64,000 nucleotides of DNA from JBAXEO01 sp963789515 (GTDB taxonomy: Bacteria > Actinomycetota > Coriobacteriia > Anaerosomatales > JAAXUF01): contig CAWBKW010000002.1 in the NCBI GenBank assembly GCA_963789515.1, forward strand, positions 558,001 to 622,000. Direction: 5' to 3'. The first letter of the stretch is position 1, and each line of letters opens with the position of its first letter. Made by a program: the position numbers and the translations under genes. The notes under the pieces are model-generated. The model was not told the DNA's origin. It did not search any database and was given only the letters and a program-made list of their open reading frames with translations. Below, in pieces: positions 1-9,604 of the stretch.

Positions 1-1
1 G

Positions 2-238
2 GTCGTGGCGCGGCTCCCGGTCGACGTGCTCGTGACCGTGGGACCGCGGGCGCGGCACATCGCGGACGGCGCGCGAGCCGAGGGTATGTCGATCGACCAC
101 ATCCACGCGTGCGCGACCGCCGGGGAAGCCACCGCGACCCTGCGCGGGCTTCTCCGTCACAATGATGCGGTGCTCGTGAAAGCGTCGCGTGTCATGGGCC
201 TGGAGTCAGTCGTCGAAGAGATCGTGAGCCCGGCGTGA
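2..238 (+). CDS. murF: MurF, UDP-MurNAc-tripeptide--D-Ala-D-Ala ligase (3' end only)
   Basis: The window opens inside this gene; only the last 78 or so residues are present. They match the C-terminal domain of Mur ligases, including the stretch LVKASRVMGLESVV, which corresponds to the family's conserved 'KGSR..LE' ending. MurF adds D-Ala-D-Ala to UDP-MurNAc-tripeptide in the cytoplasm, the last soluble step of the peptidoglycan monomer. The stop overlaps the GTG start of mraY by four bases (GTGA), so the two are translationally coupled. The identification rests on the tail and on the order murF-mraY-murD; the catalytic ATP-binding part lies outside the window. Confidence 0.85.
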   Translation, partial: VVARLPVDVLVTVGPRARHIADGARAEGMSIDHIHACATAGEATATLRGLLRHNDAVLVKASRVMGLESVVEEIVSPA

Positions 239-1287
239 TCCGGTTCGCCCAATACCCCACCTACCAGGTGTTCCTGGCCGTCGTCATCGCGATGGTCTCG
301 GCGGCGTTGCTCTTTCCGCTGTGGATCCGCTTGCTGCGTGTGCGCAATATCGGTCAGCAGGTCAGGGCCGACGGACCGCAGGGCCACCTGGTCAAGCAGG
401 GCACACCTACCATGGGCGGCGTCCTGATTCTGCTCGTGGTGACCGCTACGTTCCTCGTCGAGGGGCGCACGTCTCGGCTGAGCCTGCTGGCGCTCGGGGC
501 GATGCTGGGCTGCGGTCTGCTCGGCTTCATCGACGACTGGTCGAAGGTTTCGCACGAGCGTTCACTCGGCTTGCGCCCCCGCGCCAAGCTGTTCTGGCAA
601 GGCGTTGTCGCTGTGGTGTTCGGGCTGCTCGTCGTCAACTGGGGCGGGTTGTCGACATGGGTGCAGGTGCCGCTCGCCAACGCTCGGCTCGATTTCGGCA
701 TACTCACGACCACGATTCCTGTTGCGGGAGTGGCGATCGTGGTGCCATGGCTGTACTTGGCTCTGGTCTTCATCATGGTGGCAGGCATGAGCAACGCGGT
801 GAACCTCACCGACGGACTCGACGGGCTGGCGGCCGGCACGGTGACGATCGTCGCGCTGGCCTTCGCGGGCATCGCCTTTCGCCAGAACGCGCTGCCCTCG
901 GCGCTGCTTGCGGCCGCTGTCGCCGGTGCCTGCATCGGCTTCCTCTGGTACAACAGCTATCCCGCGGACATCTTCATGGGGGACACCGGCTCGCTCGGCC
1001 TCGGGGCGCTCATCGCCGCTCTGGCCGTGATCACCAAGACGGAGTTGCTCCTGCTCGTGATCGGGGGGATCTACGTGGCCGAGACACTCTCAGTGATCCT
1101 CCAGGTTGCCTCGTTCAAGCTCACGGGCAAGCGGATCTTCCGAATGGCCCCGATCCACCATCACTTCGAGATGCTCGGCTGGTCCGAGACCAAGGTGATG
1201 GTCCGGTTCTGGATCATCACCGGCATTCTGGCCGGGCTCGGCTTCGCGATGTACTTCGTGGGCACGGTCGTCGCGAGGGCCAAGTGA
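235..1287 (+). CDS. mraY: MraY, phospho-MurNAc-pentapeptide transferase
   Basis: An integral membrane enzyme of 350 residues, a normal length for MraY, which transfers phospho-MurNAc-pentapeptide to undecaprenyl phosphate to form lipid I. It shows the family motifs in order: GFIDDWSK near residue 100, NLTDGLDGLA near 185, GDTGSLGLG near 250, and PIHHHFE near 305. About ten hydrophobic segments fit a polytopic inner-membrane protein. The GTG start overlaps the murF stop and the stop overlaps the proposed murD start, as expected for an operon. The reading frame is intact. Confidence 0.97.
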   Translation: MIRFAQYPTYQVFLAVVIAMVSAALLFPLWIRLLRVRNIGQQVRADGPQGHLVKQGTPTMGGVLILLVVTATFLVEGRTSRLSLLALGAMLGCGLLGFIDDWSKVSHERSLGLRPRAKLFWQGVVAVVFGLLVVNWGGLSTWVQVPLANARLDFGILTTTIPVAGVAIVVPWLYLALVFIMVAGMSNAVNLTDGLDGLAAGTVTIVALAFAGIAFRQNALPSALLAAAVAGACIGFLWYNSYPADIFMGDTGSLGLGALIAALAVITKTELLLLVIGGIYVAETLSVILQVASFKLTGKRIFRMAPIHHHFEMLGWSETKVMVRFWIITGILAGLGFAMYFVGTVVARAK

Positions 1288-2666
1288 CCTCGATGGGCGA
1301 CATTCTCGTGCTTGGCCTGGGCCGGAGCGGCCGCGAGGCGGCGCGCATCGCTGCGATTCTGGTCTCGGATGGCCGTGCGCGTTCGGTGACCGCTCTGGAC
1401 TCGGCTCAGACCGTCGAGCTGCAGCAGGTCGCCGAGCGTCTCAGGTCACTCGGCGTGCGCGTGGTCTTGGGCGCGACCACGGTGGAGGGCCGTTTCGGCG
1501 TCTGCGTCGCGAGCCCGGGGATTCCGCCCCACGCCGACCTGATGAAGGCGGCTGCCGTGGCGGCCGACAGGGTCATCTCCGAAGTGGAGTTCGCATTCCT
1601 GCTCTCCTCGCAGCCCTGGATCGCCATCACCGGTACCAACGGCAAGACGACCACCACCGCACTGGTGACTCATCTGCTCAACACGGCGGGCATCCCGGCG
1701 CGCTCGGTCGGCAACTACGGACCGCCCGCCGTCGAGGCGGCCGTCGAAGCCTCGCGAAGCGAGGTGCTGGTCGCCGAGGTCTCGTCGTTCCAGCTGGCTC
1801 ACATCGACACGTTCCACCCCAGGGTGGCAGTCCTGCTCAACATCACGCCTGACCACCTCGACTGGCATGGGTCCCTCAGCTCCTACGCCGCCGACAAGGC
1901 CCGGGTCTTTGAGAATCTCGAGGCCGGCGACACGGCGGTGATCGACGTCGACGACCCCGGATCGCGGCCGTACGCGCAGCTGCTGGAGGCCCGCGGCGTC
2001 GAGGTGGTTCGTGTCAGCCTGCTCGAGCACCATGCGTCAGGGGCCAACGCGGCAGGCGGCGTGCTCGTCCTGGAGACCCGTGGCGGCCCCGTCCGTCTGG
2101 TGCGCACCGATGAGCTGCAGATTCGGGGACCGCACAATGTCAGCAACGCGCTGGCGGCTGCGGCTGCTGCGCACGCCCTCGGCGCGACTCCGGCGGCGCT
2201 CCGATCGGGTCTCTCGTCCTTTGAGCCCATCGAGCACCGTCTCGAACCTGCAGGGGTGGTCGACGGGGCCGCCTGGTTCAACGACAGCAAGGCCACCAAC
2301 CCGGATGCCGTCTTCAAGGCGCTCACCGCGTTCCCCGAGCAGCCGCTCATCGTCCTGCTCGGCGGAAGGAACAAGGGCAACGATTTCGGCCCACTCGCGG
2401 CCGCGGTCTCCGCGCGCGCGAAGGCGGCGGTTCTCTTCGGCGAGGCGCGGGGGGAGCTTGCCCGGGCCTTCCGGGGAGCGGCTGTCCATGTGGTCGAAGC
2501 AGTGAGCCTCTCAGACGCCTGCGAGGCGGCCAGGGCGCTTGCGGAACCGGGCGACGCGGTCGTTCTGTCGCCTGCTTGCGCGTCCTTCGACGAGTTCACG
2601 TCCTACGAGCACCGCGGGAAGGTCTTCAAGGGCATCGTCGCCGCGATGTCGGGGAGCGACGCCTGA
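1284..2666 (+). CDS. murD: MurD, UDP-MurNAc-L-Ala--D-Glu ligase
   Basis: Cytoplasmic Mur ligase that adds D-glutamate to UDP-MurNAc-L-alanine. The N-terminal Rossmann part begins LVLGLGRSGREAAR, and the ATP-binding loop is TGTNGKTTTTALV near residue 115. The central region carries the EVSSFQL and NITPDHLDWH motifs and the C-terminal domain contains FNDSKATNPDA, all typical of MurD. I chose the GTG at 1284 because it overlaps the mraY stop by four bases, the style used repeatedly here; the ATG at 1293 is an alternative that shortens the protein by three residues to 457. The stop overlaps the ftsW start by one base. The frame is intact. Confidence 0.96.
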   Translation: MTSMGDILVLGLGRSGREAARIAAILVSDGRARSVTALDSAQTVELQQVAERLRSLGVRVVLGATTVEGRFGVCVASPGIPPHADLMKAAAVAADRVISEVEFAFLLSSQPWIAITGTNGKTTTTALVTHLLNTAGIPARSVGNYGPPAVEAAVEASRSEVLVAEVSSFQLAHIDTFHPRVAVLLNITPDHLDWHGSLSSYAADKARVFENLEAGDTAVIDVDDPGSRPYAQLLEARGVEVVRVSLLEHHASGANAAGGVLVLETRGGPVRLVRTDELQIRGPHNVSNALAAAAAAHALGATPAALRSGLSSFEPIEHRLEPAGVVDGAAWFNDSKATNPDAVFKALTAFPEQPLIVLLGGRNKGNDFGPLAAAVSARAKAAVLFGEARGELARAFRGAAVHVVEAVSLSDACEAARALAEPGDAVVLSPACASFDEFTSYEHRGKVFKGIVAAMSGSDA

Positions 2667-3904
2667 TGGCCCGCAAACCATACGCCGGAGGATCGGTCGC
2701 ACGGTACCTGCTGCTCGGCTCGGCCGTCTTCCTCACGATCTTCGGGCTGGTCATGATCTACTCGGCCTCGTCCATCTCGGCGTTCGTGAAGGAAGGTTCC
2801 GCGACCCACTTCTTTGTGCGACAGCTCGTCTTCGTGCTGTTGGGCGGCGCGCTCGCCACCGTGGTCGCACGGTTCGACTATCGGCGCCTCCAGGGACAGC
2901 TGGGATACCAGGCGTGGTGGGTGAGCATCGCGTTGCTCGTGCTCACGTACGGGTACGGCGTGGTGCGTGGTGGTGCCCGTCGCTGGATACCGCTCGGATT
3001 CACCCAGCTCCAGCCGTCCGAGCTGACCAAGATCGCGTGCGTGCTCGTCGCAGCGGCCTTGGCCGTGGAGTGGCAGCGCGGTCGACTGGACACCAGCGAG
3101 TACCTGAAGAAGCTGGGCATCTACGTCGGAGTCCCGGCCGTCCTCATCGTCTTCCAGCCGGACCTGGGGACCGCGATCCTCATGGCGGTCGGCGTCGGGA
3201 TCGTGCTGTTTCTCGGGGGCATCGAGCTCCGATGGGTCGGGCTCGCGGGCGCACTGATCGTCGCGTTCGGAGTGTTCGCCGTCGCGATCGCGCCGTATCG
3301 TCTGGCGCGCGTGACCACGGCGTTCAATCCCTGGGACGATGCCCAGGGCAAGGGTTACCAGGCTGTCCAGGCGCTTCTCGCGTTCGGTACCGGCGGCATC
3401 AAGGGAGTGGGGCTTGGGCTCTCCCGGCAGAAGTTCTTCTATCTGCCTGAGGCGCACACCGACTTCATCTTCGCGATCATCGGTGAAGAGGCCGGCCTGA
3501 TCGGCACGCTCGCGGTGGTCGCCGCGTTCGTCGTCCTGCTCTATGCCGGGATACGCATCGCCACCGGCGCTCGCGATCCCTTCGGGCGGCTCGTGGCCGG
3601 TGCGCTCACCGGGATGCTGGCATTCCAGGCGGCGCTGAACATGGCCGCCGTCACAGGCATCTTCCCGGTCACCGGAAAGCCGCTTCCGTTCATCAGCTAC
3701 GGTGGCTCCTCTATGCTGGTCACGCTGGTTTGTGTTGGACTGATCCTGTCGGTCTCTGAGTTCGGTGCGCATGCTCCGCGAGCGGTGCGCGCGACGCCGA
3801 GGAGCGAGGAGCGTGTTCGTGCGAATCCTGATGAGCGGCGGAGGCACGGCGGGTCACGTGTACCCCGCCCTGACGGTCGCCGAGCAGTTCGCCGCCGCGC
3901 CTGA
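2666..3904 (+). CDS. ftsW: FtsW, SEDS-family septal peptidoglycan glycosyltransferase
   Basis: Polytopic membrane protein of 412 residues of the SEDS family, which polymerises lipid II at the septum with a cognate class B PBP. It has about ten membrane segments, the FQPDLGTAIL loop containing the catalytic-region aspartate, and the diagnostic FISYGGSSMLV motif near the end. Its position between murD and murG is the standard place for ftsW. The start ATG shares one base with the murD stop. The arginine-rich final 45 residues overlap the murG start by about 85 bases, so the true stop could be earlier if a base error lies in this tail. Confidence 0.94.
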   Translation: MARKPYAGGSVARYLLLGSAVFLTIFGLVMIYSASSISAFVKEGSATHFFVRQLVFVLLGGALATVVARFDYRRLQGQLGYQAWWVSIALLVLTYGYGVVRGGARRWIPLGFTQLQPSELTKIACVLVAAALAVEWQRGRLDTSEYLKKLGIYVGVPAVLIVFQPDLGTAILMAVGVGIVLFLGGIELRWVGLAGALIVAFGVFAVAIAPYRLARVTTAFNPWDDAQGKGYQAVQALLAFGTGGIKGVGLGLSRQKFFYLPEAHTDFIFAIIGEEAGLIGTLAVVAAFVVLLYAGIRIATGARDPFGRLVAGALTGMLAFQAALNMAAVTGIFPVTGKPLPFISYGGSSMLVTLVCVGLILSVSEFGAHAPRAVRATPRSEERVRANPDERRRHGGSRVPRPDGRRAVRRRA

Positions 3905-4971
3905 CGAGGTTGTCTTCGTCGGCACACCTGACGGACTCGAGGCTCGCATCGTTCCTGCGGCAGGGGTCGCGTTTCGACCGCTCGCGGCATCAGGTTTCGA
4001 CCGCGCGCGGCCCTGGACACTCGTCACCTCGTCGCTCCGTATCGCCGCATCCACTGTGCGCGCCTGGCGCTGGTTCGGCACCGACCGGCCTGACGTCGTC
4101 ATCGGGTTCGGCGGGTACGTGTCGATCCCGGTCGGTTTCGCCGCCGCATTGCGGCGGATACCGCTGGTGCTGCACGAGCAGAACTCCGTGCCGGGCATCG
4201 CGAACCGCGTTCTGTCGCGCTTCGCCGCTGCCGTCGCGGTCACATACGAGGAGTCCGCTCCGCGGTTCGCTCACCCTGATCGGGTGGTCGTCACCGGAAA
4301 CCCTGTCAGGCGTGCGGTGCTCGACGCCGACCGGGACACCGGTCGCACGGCGCTGGGACTGCCGGCGGAGGCCACCGTCCTGCTGGTGTTCGGCGGGAGC
4401 AGGGGTGCGCGTCACCTCAATACCGTTCTGGTCGGCATGCGCGACAGGTTGCTCGCGATCCCCGGTCTGCAGATCGTGCACGTGGCGGGGAAGGCGGAGA
4501 GTTCCAGCGTGAGCGCGGCGCTCTATCAAGCGGGCGGCGACGGAGGCGGACGGTGGCGGGTGATGGACTACCTCGACGACATGGGCTCGGCGCTCGCGGC
4601 GTGCGACTTGGTGGTCGCGCGCGCCGGAGCGACTTCCATTGCGGAGATCACGGCCCTGGGGCTGCCGTCCGTCCTGGTGCCGTACCCCTATGCGACCGAT
4701 GACCACCAGACCAAGAACGCGGCCTCACTGGCCGCTCATGGCGCCGCTCGCGTCGATCGCCGATGGCGACCTCGACGACCAACAGTTCGGTGACGTGGTC
4801 GTCGCCCTGCTCGGCGACCCGGAGGCGCGTGCTACCATGTCTGCCGCGTCGCGCGCGCTCGGACGGCCCGATGCGGCCGCCCGCGTGGCCGAGCTCGCCC
4901 GATCGGTCGCCGCTCGGCGCGGTGGCCGACGCGACACCCGATCTGACACTGCGGAGGACTCCGTTGCCTGA
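3819..4971 (+). CDS. murG: MurG, UDP-GlcNAc:lipid I GlcNAc transferase (one frameshift)
   Basis: Peripheral membrane glycosyltransferase making lipid II from lipid I. The N-terminal glycine loop GGGTAGHVYPAL, the second loop LLVFGGSRGA, and the C-terminal UDP-GlcNAc binding stretch ARAGATSIAEITALGLPS followed by PYATDDHQ are all visible. I prefer the GTG at 3819 because the GAGGA box ends 8 bases before it; an in-frame GTG at 3813 is too close. The frame shifts at about 4755 (GTC with an extra G); correcting it restores a 383-residue protein of normal length. The gene overlaps the end of ftsW and the start of murC. Confidence 0.93.
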
Positions 4972-6366
4972 CCAGGTGTATGCGCACTTCATCGGAGCCG
5001 GCGGCGCCGGCATGAGCGGCATCGCGCTCGTGCTCGCCGGTCGCGGGGCGCTCGTCACCGGCAGCGATCTGAAGGAATCGCGCTACTCACGCGCGCTCGA
5101 GGCCGCCGGAGTCCCGGTCGCGATCGGCCATCGAGGCCGGCAACCTCGGCACTCCGGAGATCGTCGTCGTCTCCTCGGCGATTCCCGACACCAATCCCGA
5201 GGTCGTCGAAGCGGCCCGGCTCGGTATCCCGATCTGGCCGCGGGCCCGGATGCTCGCGCACTTGGCCGGCGGGCGCACGACCGTCGCGGTCGCGGGCACG
5301 CACGGCAAGACCACCACGAGTTCGATGATGGCGACGATGCTCTCCGGCATGGGCCTCGATCCGACGTTTCTCATCGGCGGAGAGGTGTGCGGCTTCGACA
5401 CCAACGCGGTCAACGGGGCTGGCGAGTACTACGTGGTGGAGGCCGACGAGTCCGACGGCTCGTTCGTGTTCCTCGATCCCCAGGTCGCGATCGTCACCAA
5501 CATCGAGGCGGATCATCTCGACCACTACGGCACGCTGGCACGGGTCGAGGAGACCTTCGTCGAGTTCATGAGCCGGGTCGCCGACGATGGTGCCCTCGTC
5601 GTGTGCGGCGACAGCCCGCGGGTCATCGAGTTGGCCGCGCAGGCGGACCGACGAGTCGTCACCTACGGCTTCGCCGAGCGCTGCGACGTGCGTTGCCGGG
5701 TGGTCGGCCGAGAAGGCATCGGCACGCGCTTCGAGGTCTTGTTCCCCGACGGGACGGCCGTCACGGCTGTCACGCGTGTCCCTGGCGACCACATGGCCTT
5801 GAACGGGACCGCGGCGCTTGACCGCGGCCTGGGTGCTCGGGCTCGATGTCACCGCTGCTGCCGAAGCGCTCTCAGGCTTCTCGGGGGTGCGCCGCCGGTT
5901 CGATATGGTCGGGGAGGTCGACGGAGTCACGGTTGTCGACGACTACGCCCACCACCCGACCGAAGTGCGCGCGACGCTCGCCGCCGCCCGTGCACTGGGC
6001 TTCGAGCGCGTCGTCGTGCTCTTCCAACCGCACCGCTACTCGCGCACCGAAGCGCTGGCAGGCGATTTCGGCGACGCGTTCGCAGACGCCGATCGAGTCG
6101 TGTTCATGGACGTCTACAGCGCCGGTGAGGCGCCCATCCCCGGAGTCAGCGGCAAGACCCTTGTCGAGCGGCTTCTGGGCAGCCACCCGCGAGCGCAGGT
6201 GGCCTACCTGCCGCACCGCGGGGACGTCGTCGCCTTCCTCGCTTCCCGCTGCCGGCGGGGCGACCTCGTTCTCACCATGGGTGCGGGCGACGTGACGGCG
6301 GTGGGACCTGAGTTGGTGCGCGAGCTCGCGACACCCGGTGGTTCGGACGGCCCACGGTGTCTGTGA
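4964..6366 (+). CDS. murC: MurC, UDP-MurNAc--L-alanine ligase (two frameshifts)
   Basis: Cytoplasmic ligase that starts the stem peptide by adding L-alanine to UDP-MurNAc. It begins with the nucleotide loop GAGGAGMSGIALVL and has the ATP loop GTHGKTTTSSMMATML, the EADESDGSF motif and the C-terminal VDDYAHHPTEVRATL. The start is a TTG with GGAGG six bases upstream, overlapping the murG stop. Extra bases at about 5132 (CAT+C, both histidine) and 5820 (CTT+G, both leucine) break the frame; without them the product is 466 residues, the normal size. An essential gene should not be broken, so these are read as assembly errors. Confidence 0.94.
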
Positions 6367-7274
6367 CGGAGGCCGTCTCCCGACTCCGAGAGTCGATGAG
6401 TGGCGCGGTGCGCGTGCGTGAGCCCATGACGCGCCACACGACCTTCCGCATCGGCGGGCCGGCCGCGCTGTCCTGTTGGAGTGCGATACCGTCGCCGACC
6501 TCGCATGCGCCACGACCGTCCTCTCCGAAGAGGGCGTCGAGTGGACGGTACTGGGCAAGGGCAGCAACGTCCTGGTCTCCGACTCTGGTTACGAGGGTGC
6601 TGTACTCGTCTTGGGCAAGGGCTTCAAGCGTCACGCGATCGAGGGCGAGCAACTGCGCACGGGCGCCGGAGTCATTCTCGGCGCCGTGGTTCAGGACGCA
6701 TTCAAGGCGGGGCTCTCTGGTCTGGAGTTCGCTGTGGGCATCCCCGGTACGGTCGGCGGAGCGCTCGCGATGAACGCCGGCAGTCGGGACGAATGGATCG
6801 GCTCGATCGTGGAGTCGGTGACGCTGTTCGTTCCTGGGGAGGGGCTTGTCGGCGTGCGTGGACCGGAGATCGCGTGGGGGTACCGTCGGACCGATCTTCC
6901 CGTCGCGGGGGATCGTGGTCGAGGCGGTCTTGCGGGTCACCGAGTCCGACGCGGTGCACATGCGCCGCTCGATGGAGGCGAGCCTGCGCACGGCGCAAGC
7001 GCTCTCAGCCGCTTGGGCATGCCGAGCGCCGGGAGCGTGTTCGTCAATCCTGACGGTGATTCGGCGGGCCGGCTCATCGAGGCGGCAGGGCTGAAGGGCG
7101 CGCGCGTAGGTGGCGCAACCGTTTCCGAGGTACACGCGAACTTCATCGTCAACAGCGGTGGAGCGACGGCCACCGATGTCGTGGAGCTGGTACAGACTCA
7201 TCCGCGACACAGTGAAGGAATCGTATGGCATCGAACTCAGGCCGGAAATCCGGTTCCTCGGGTCGTTCGTCTAG
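6357..7274 (+). CDS. murB: MurB, UDP-N-acetylenolpyruvoylglucosamine reductase (several frameshifts)
   Basis: FAD-dependent reductase that forms UDP-MurNAc. Family motifs are present: TTFRIGGPAAL at the N-terminus, GKGSNVLVSDSG, the FAD site AVGIPGTVGGALAMNAG, the substrate segment PSAGSVFVNP, and SEVHANFIVNSGGATATD. The frame is interrupted near 6473 (one base lost) and near 6909, 6985, 7017 and 7194 (one base gained each); the net change is a multiple of three and gives about 304 residues ending at the TAG at 7272-7274. The GTG start overlaps the end of murC, and the 3' end overlaps the start of ftsQ by 50 bases. Confidence 0.9.
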
Positions 7275-8205
7275 CCGCAAGCGCGTCGTCATCGGCGCTG
7301 ACGAGACGGTCCGGGTCCGCTATAGCCGAGACAAGCCCGAGGTCGAGTCCGAGCGCAGAAAGACCCCTCGGCAGTCCAAGCGCGACTCCACTCCCTCTGC
7401 CTCGAAGTCGCCGCGGCCGTCATCGGCCGGCCGGCGGATGGCCAACGAGAAGCGTGACGAGCGGGAGCGGCGCAAGCGCTCCATTGCGCGGCGGCGGGCG
7501 CAGTCGTGGTCGCGGGAGCGCTTGGGCAGTGGCCGCGGTCTGTGGGGACTGTCGGCTCTGTGGCGCGCTCCGCTGTTTCCCGTCGAGACGGTGGAGGTCA
7601 CCGGCGCCAGCCGTCTGACCACGCAGTCGGTTCTCGCCTCGGCGGCGGTTCCCGCGGATGCGACGCTGCCGAGGCTCCCGAAGTCGCAGATACTCGCTCG
7701 GCTCACGGCGAATCCTTGGGTGGCCGAGGCGTCGTTGACGCGCACGCTTCCCGGAACGGTCAAGATCGCGATCGTCGAGCGGACGCCGGTTGCGCTCGTC
7801 GACGCGGGCGGGGCCGAACTGTGGCTCATCTCATCAGACGGTCACTGGCTCGGCCGAAGGAGTGCGGAAGACACCATCGTTGTGCCGACCGTGAGAGAGG
7901 CTCCCGGCGCCGTACCGATCGCCGGCAAGGCGACTTCGTCCAAGGAGCTGAGGAACGCGTTGGCGGTGATCACCGGATTGAGCCCCGAACTGCGGGGGAG
8001 GGTCAAGACGGTCTCGGCGCCCACCGTTGACAAGACCGCGCTCACCCTGGCGGACAGCATCCAGGTGTTCGTGGGCAGTGCGGAGGAGATCGCCAAGAAG
8101 GACCAGCTCGTCCGGGAGATCCTCGGAAAAGAGAAGAAGCTGGTCTACATCAACGTCCGCGTGGTGGAGCGGCCGACGTGGCGAGGGCTTGACGCCGCCA
8201 ACTGA
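7225..8205 (+). CDS. ftsQ: FtsQ/DivIB cell-division protein
   Basis: A 326-residue bitopic division protein. It has a long, very basic cytoplasmic N-terminus of about 95 residues rich in Lys, Arg and Ser, a short hydrophobic stretch, then a POTRA-type domain starting around FPVETVEVTGASRLT and the FtsQ core with SLTRTLPGTVKIAIVERTPVA. This architecture and the position between murB and ftsZ identify it. A GAAGGA box lies six bases before the ATG. The frame is intact. The following 170 bases before ftsZ hold no gene; an AT-richer stretch near 8330 (ACTTGAGGTTTAGGGT) might be part of an ftsZ promoter, but I see no clear -35/-10 pair. Confidence 0.9.
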   Translation: MASNSGRKSGSSGRSSSRKRVVIGADETVRVRYSRDKPEVESERRKTPRQSKRDSTPSASKSPRPSSAGRRMANEKRDERERRKRSIARRRAQSWSRERLGSGRGLWGLSALWRAPLFPVETVEVTGASRLTTQSVLASAAVPADATLPRLPKSQILARLTANPWVAEASLTRTLPGTVKIAIVERTPVALVDAGGAELWLISSDGHWLGRRSAEDTIVVPTVREAPGAVPIAGKATSSKELRNALAVITGLSPELRGRVKTVSAPTVDKTALTLADSIQVFVGSAEEIAKKDQLVREILGKEKKLVYINVRVVERPTWRGLDAAN

Positions 8206-8377
8206 CGGTCGAACCGCGCCGGCGTCCTCGCGGGGATACGCCCGGAAGAACAAGATGCAACAGACCCCTTGCACTGGGGGTAAGGTTTATGCGAAGATTG
8301 AGCGTTCCACCCGCACAGTAACGGTCAACTTGAGGTTTAGGGTAGCAGCTCTGACCGGGTTCCGGGGGAGGCGAGAC

Positions 8378-9458
8378 ATGCTCGATACAGGTGCCAACTA
8401 CTTGGCTGTCATCAAGGTCGTCGGCGTCGGCGGTGGCGGAACGAACGCCATCAATCGCATGGTCGAGGCTGGCGTCAAGGGCGTCGAGTTCATCGCGGTG
8501 AACACCGATGCCCAGGCGCTGCTGATGTCGGATGCGGACTACAAGGTCCACGTCGGGCGTCAATCTCACCAAGGGGCTCGGCGCTGGCGCTGACCCCGAC
8601 GTCGGCTTCCAGGCCGCCGAAGAGAACCGCGGGGAGATCAAGGAGGCGCTCCAGGGCGCTGACATGGTGTTCATCACGGCGGGCGAGGGCGGTGGCACCG
8701 GAACCGGTGCCGCTCCCGTCATCGCTCAGATCGCCAAAGAGGAGATCGGCGCTCTGACCGTCGGCGTCGTCACGCGACCCTTCGCGTTCGAGGGCCGCAA
8801 GCGCGCCCTGCAGGCCGAGGACGGCATCAAGCGACTCGGCGACATGGTCGACACGCTCATCATCATCCCCAACGACCGCCTGCTCCAGGTCGCCGAGAAG
8901 AAGACGTCGATCCTCGACGCGTTCCGAATCGCAGACGACATCCTGCGGCAGGGCACCCAGGGCATCACCGACCTCATCACGGTCCCGGGTCTCATCAACC
9001 TCGACTTCGCCGACGTGCGCACGATCATGGCCGATGCCGGGTCCGCTCTGATGGGCATCGGGCTGGCCACGGGCGACAACCGCGCGCACGACGCCGCGGC
9101 AGCCGCGATCTCAAGCCCGCTGCTCGAGTCCTCGATCCAGGGCGCCACGGGCGTGCTGCTCTCGATCTGTGGTGGCAGCGACCTGGGACTGTTCGAGGTC
9201 AACGAGGCGGCTGAGGTCGTCGCAGCGGCCGCCGCCCCGGACGCCAACATCATCTTCGGTGCCGTCATCGACGACTCGATGATGGATCAGATCCGCGTGA
9301 CGGTGATCGCGACCGGATTCAACGGTCGCAAGCGGCAGGAGACCATGGCATTCTCCGCGAGCGAGGACGAGGACGGAACGCCGTTCATGCCGTCCTTCGA
9401 GCCCATCGCCGAAGAGGACCTCGACATCCCGGCGTTCCTGAAGAAGCGCTCCTTCTAG
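8378..9458 (+). CDS. ftsZ: FtsZ, tubulin-like division GTPase (one frameshift)
   Basis: Cytosolic GTPase forming the Z ring. The N-terminal glycine-rich segment VGVGGGGTNAINRM, the tubulin signature GEGGGTGTGAAPVIA and NLDFADVRTIM are clear. The C-terminal tail DIPAFLKKRSF is the conserved peptide that binds SepF and other partners, and sepF lies downstream in this window. A strong GGGGGAGG box precedes the ATG. One extra G at about 8556 (GGG/GGC ambiguity) shifts the frame after residue 59; corrected length is 359 residues. Two hairpins follow the stop. Confidence 0.96.
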
Positions 9459-9475
9459 ACGGCATGCATCAGTTT

Positions 9476-9519
9476 GGATCCGGTGGCGACGACGGCGCGA
9501 CCTCGTCGCCACCGGATCC
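9476..9519 (+). terminator. Perfect 17-bp hairpin after ftsZ
   Basis: An exact inverted repeat with arms at 9476-9492 and 9503-9519 and a 10-base loop begins 17 bases after the ftsZ stop. The downstream side is only weakly T-rich. It is most likely the ftsZ transcription terminator or a 3' stabilising hairpin. Confidence 0.6.
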
Positions 9520-9554
9520 TTCAGTTCTGAGGACTCTGAGCACGACACATGCGG

Positions 9555-9583
9555 AAGGCCCGCCGACGACGTCGGCGGGCCTT
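9555..9583. terminator. Bidirectional terminator between convergent genes
   Basis: A GC-rich inverted repeat (arms 9555-9567 and 9571-9583) flanked by AA on one side and by TT-containing sequence on the other. It lies between ftsZ on the plus strand and the DUF4013 gene on the minus strand, so it probably ends transcription in both directions. Confidence 0.65.
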
Positions 9584-9604
9584 CTTGGTTGAACGATGCT
9601 GCCC

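Noticed and set aside
157..555. Long antisense open frames, here opposite mraY, and many similar ones elsewhere
   Set aside because: High GC removes stops from antisense frames; these have no start signals, no family resemblance and overlap confident genes.
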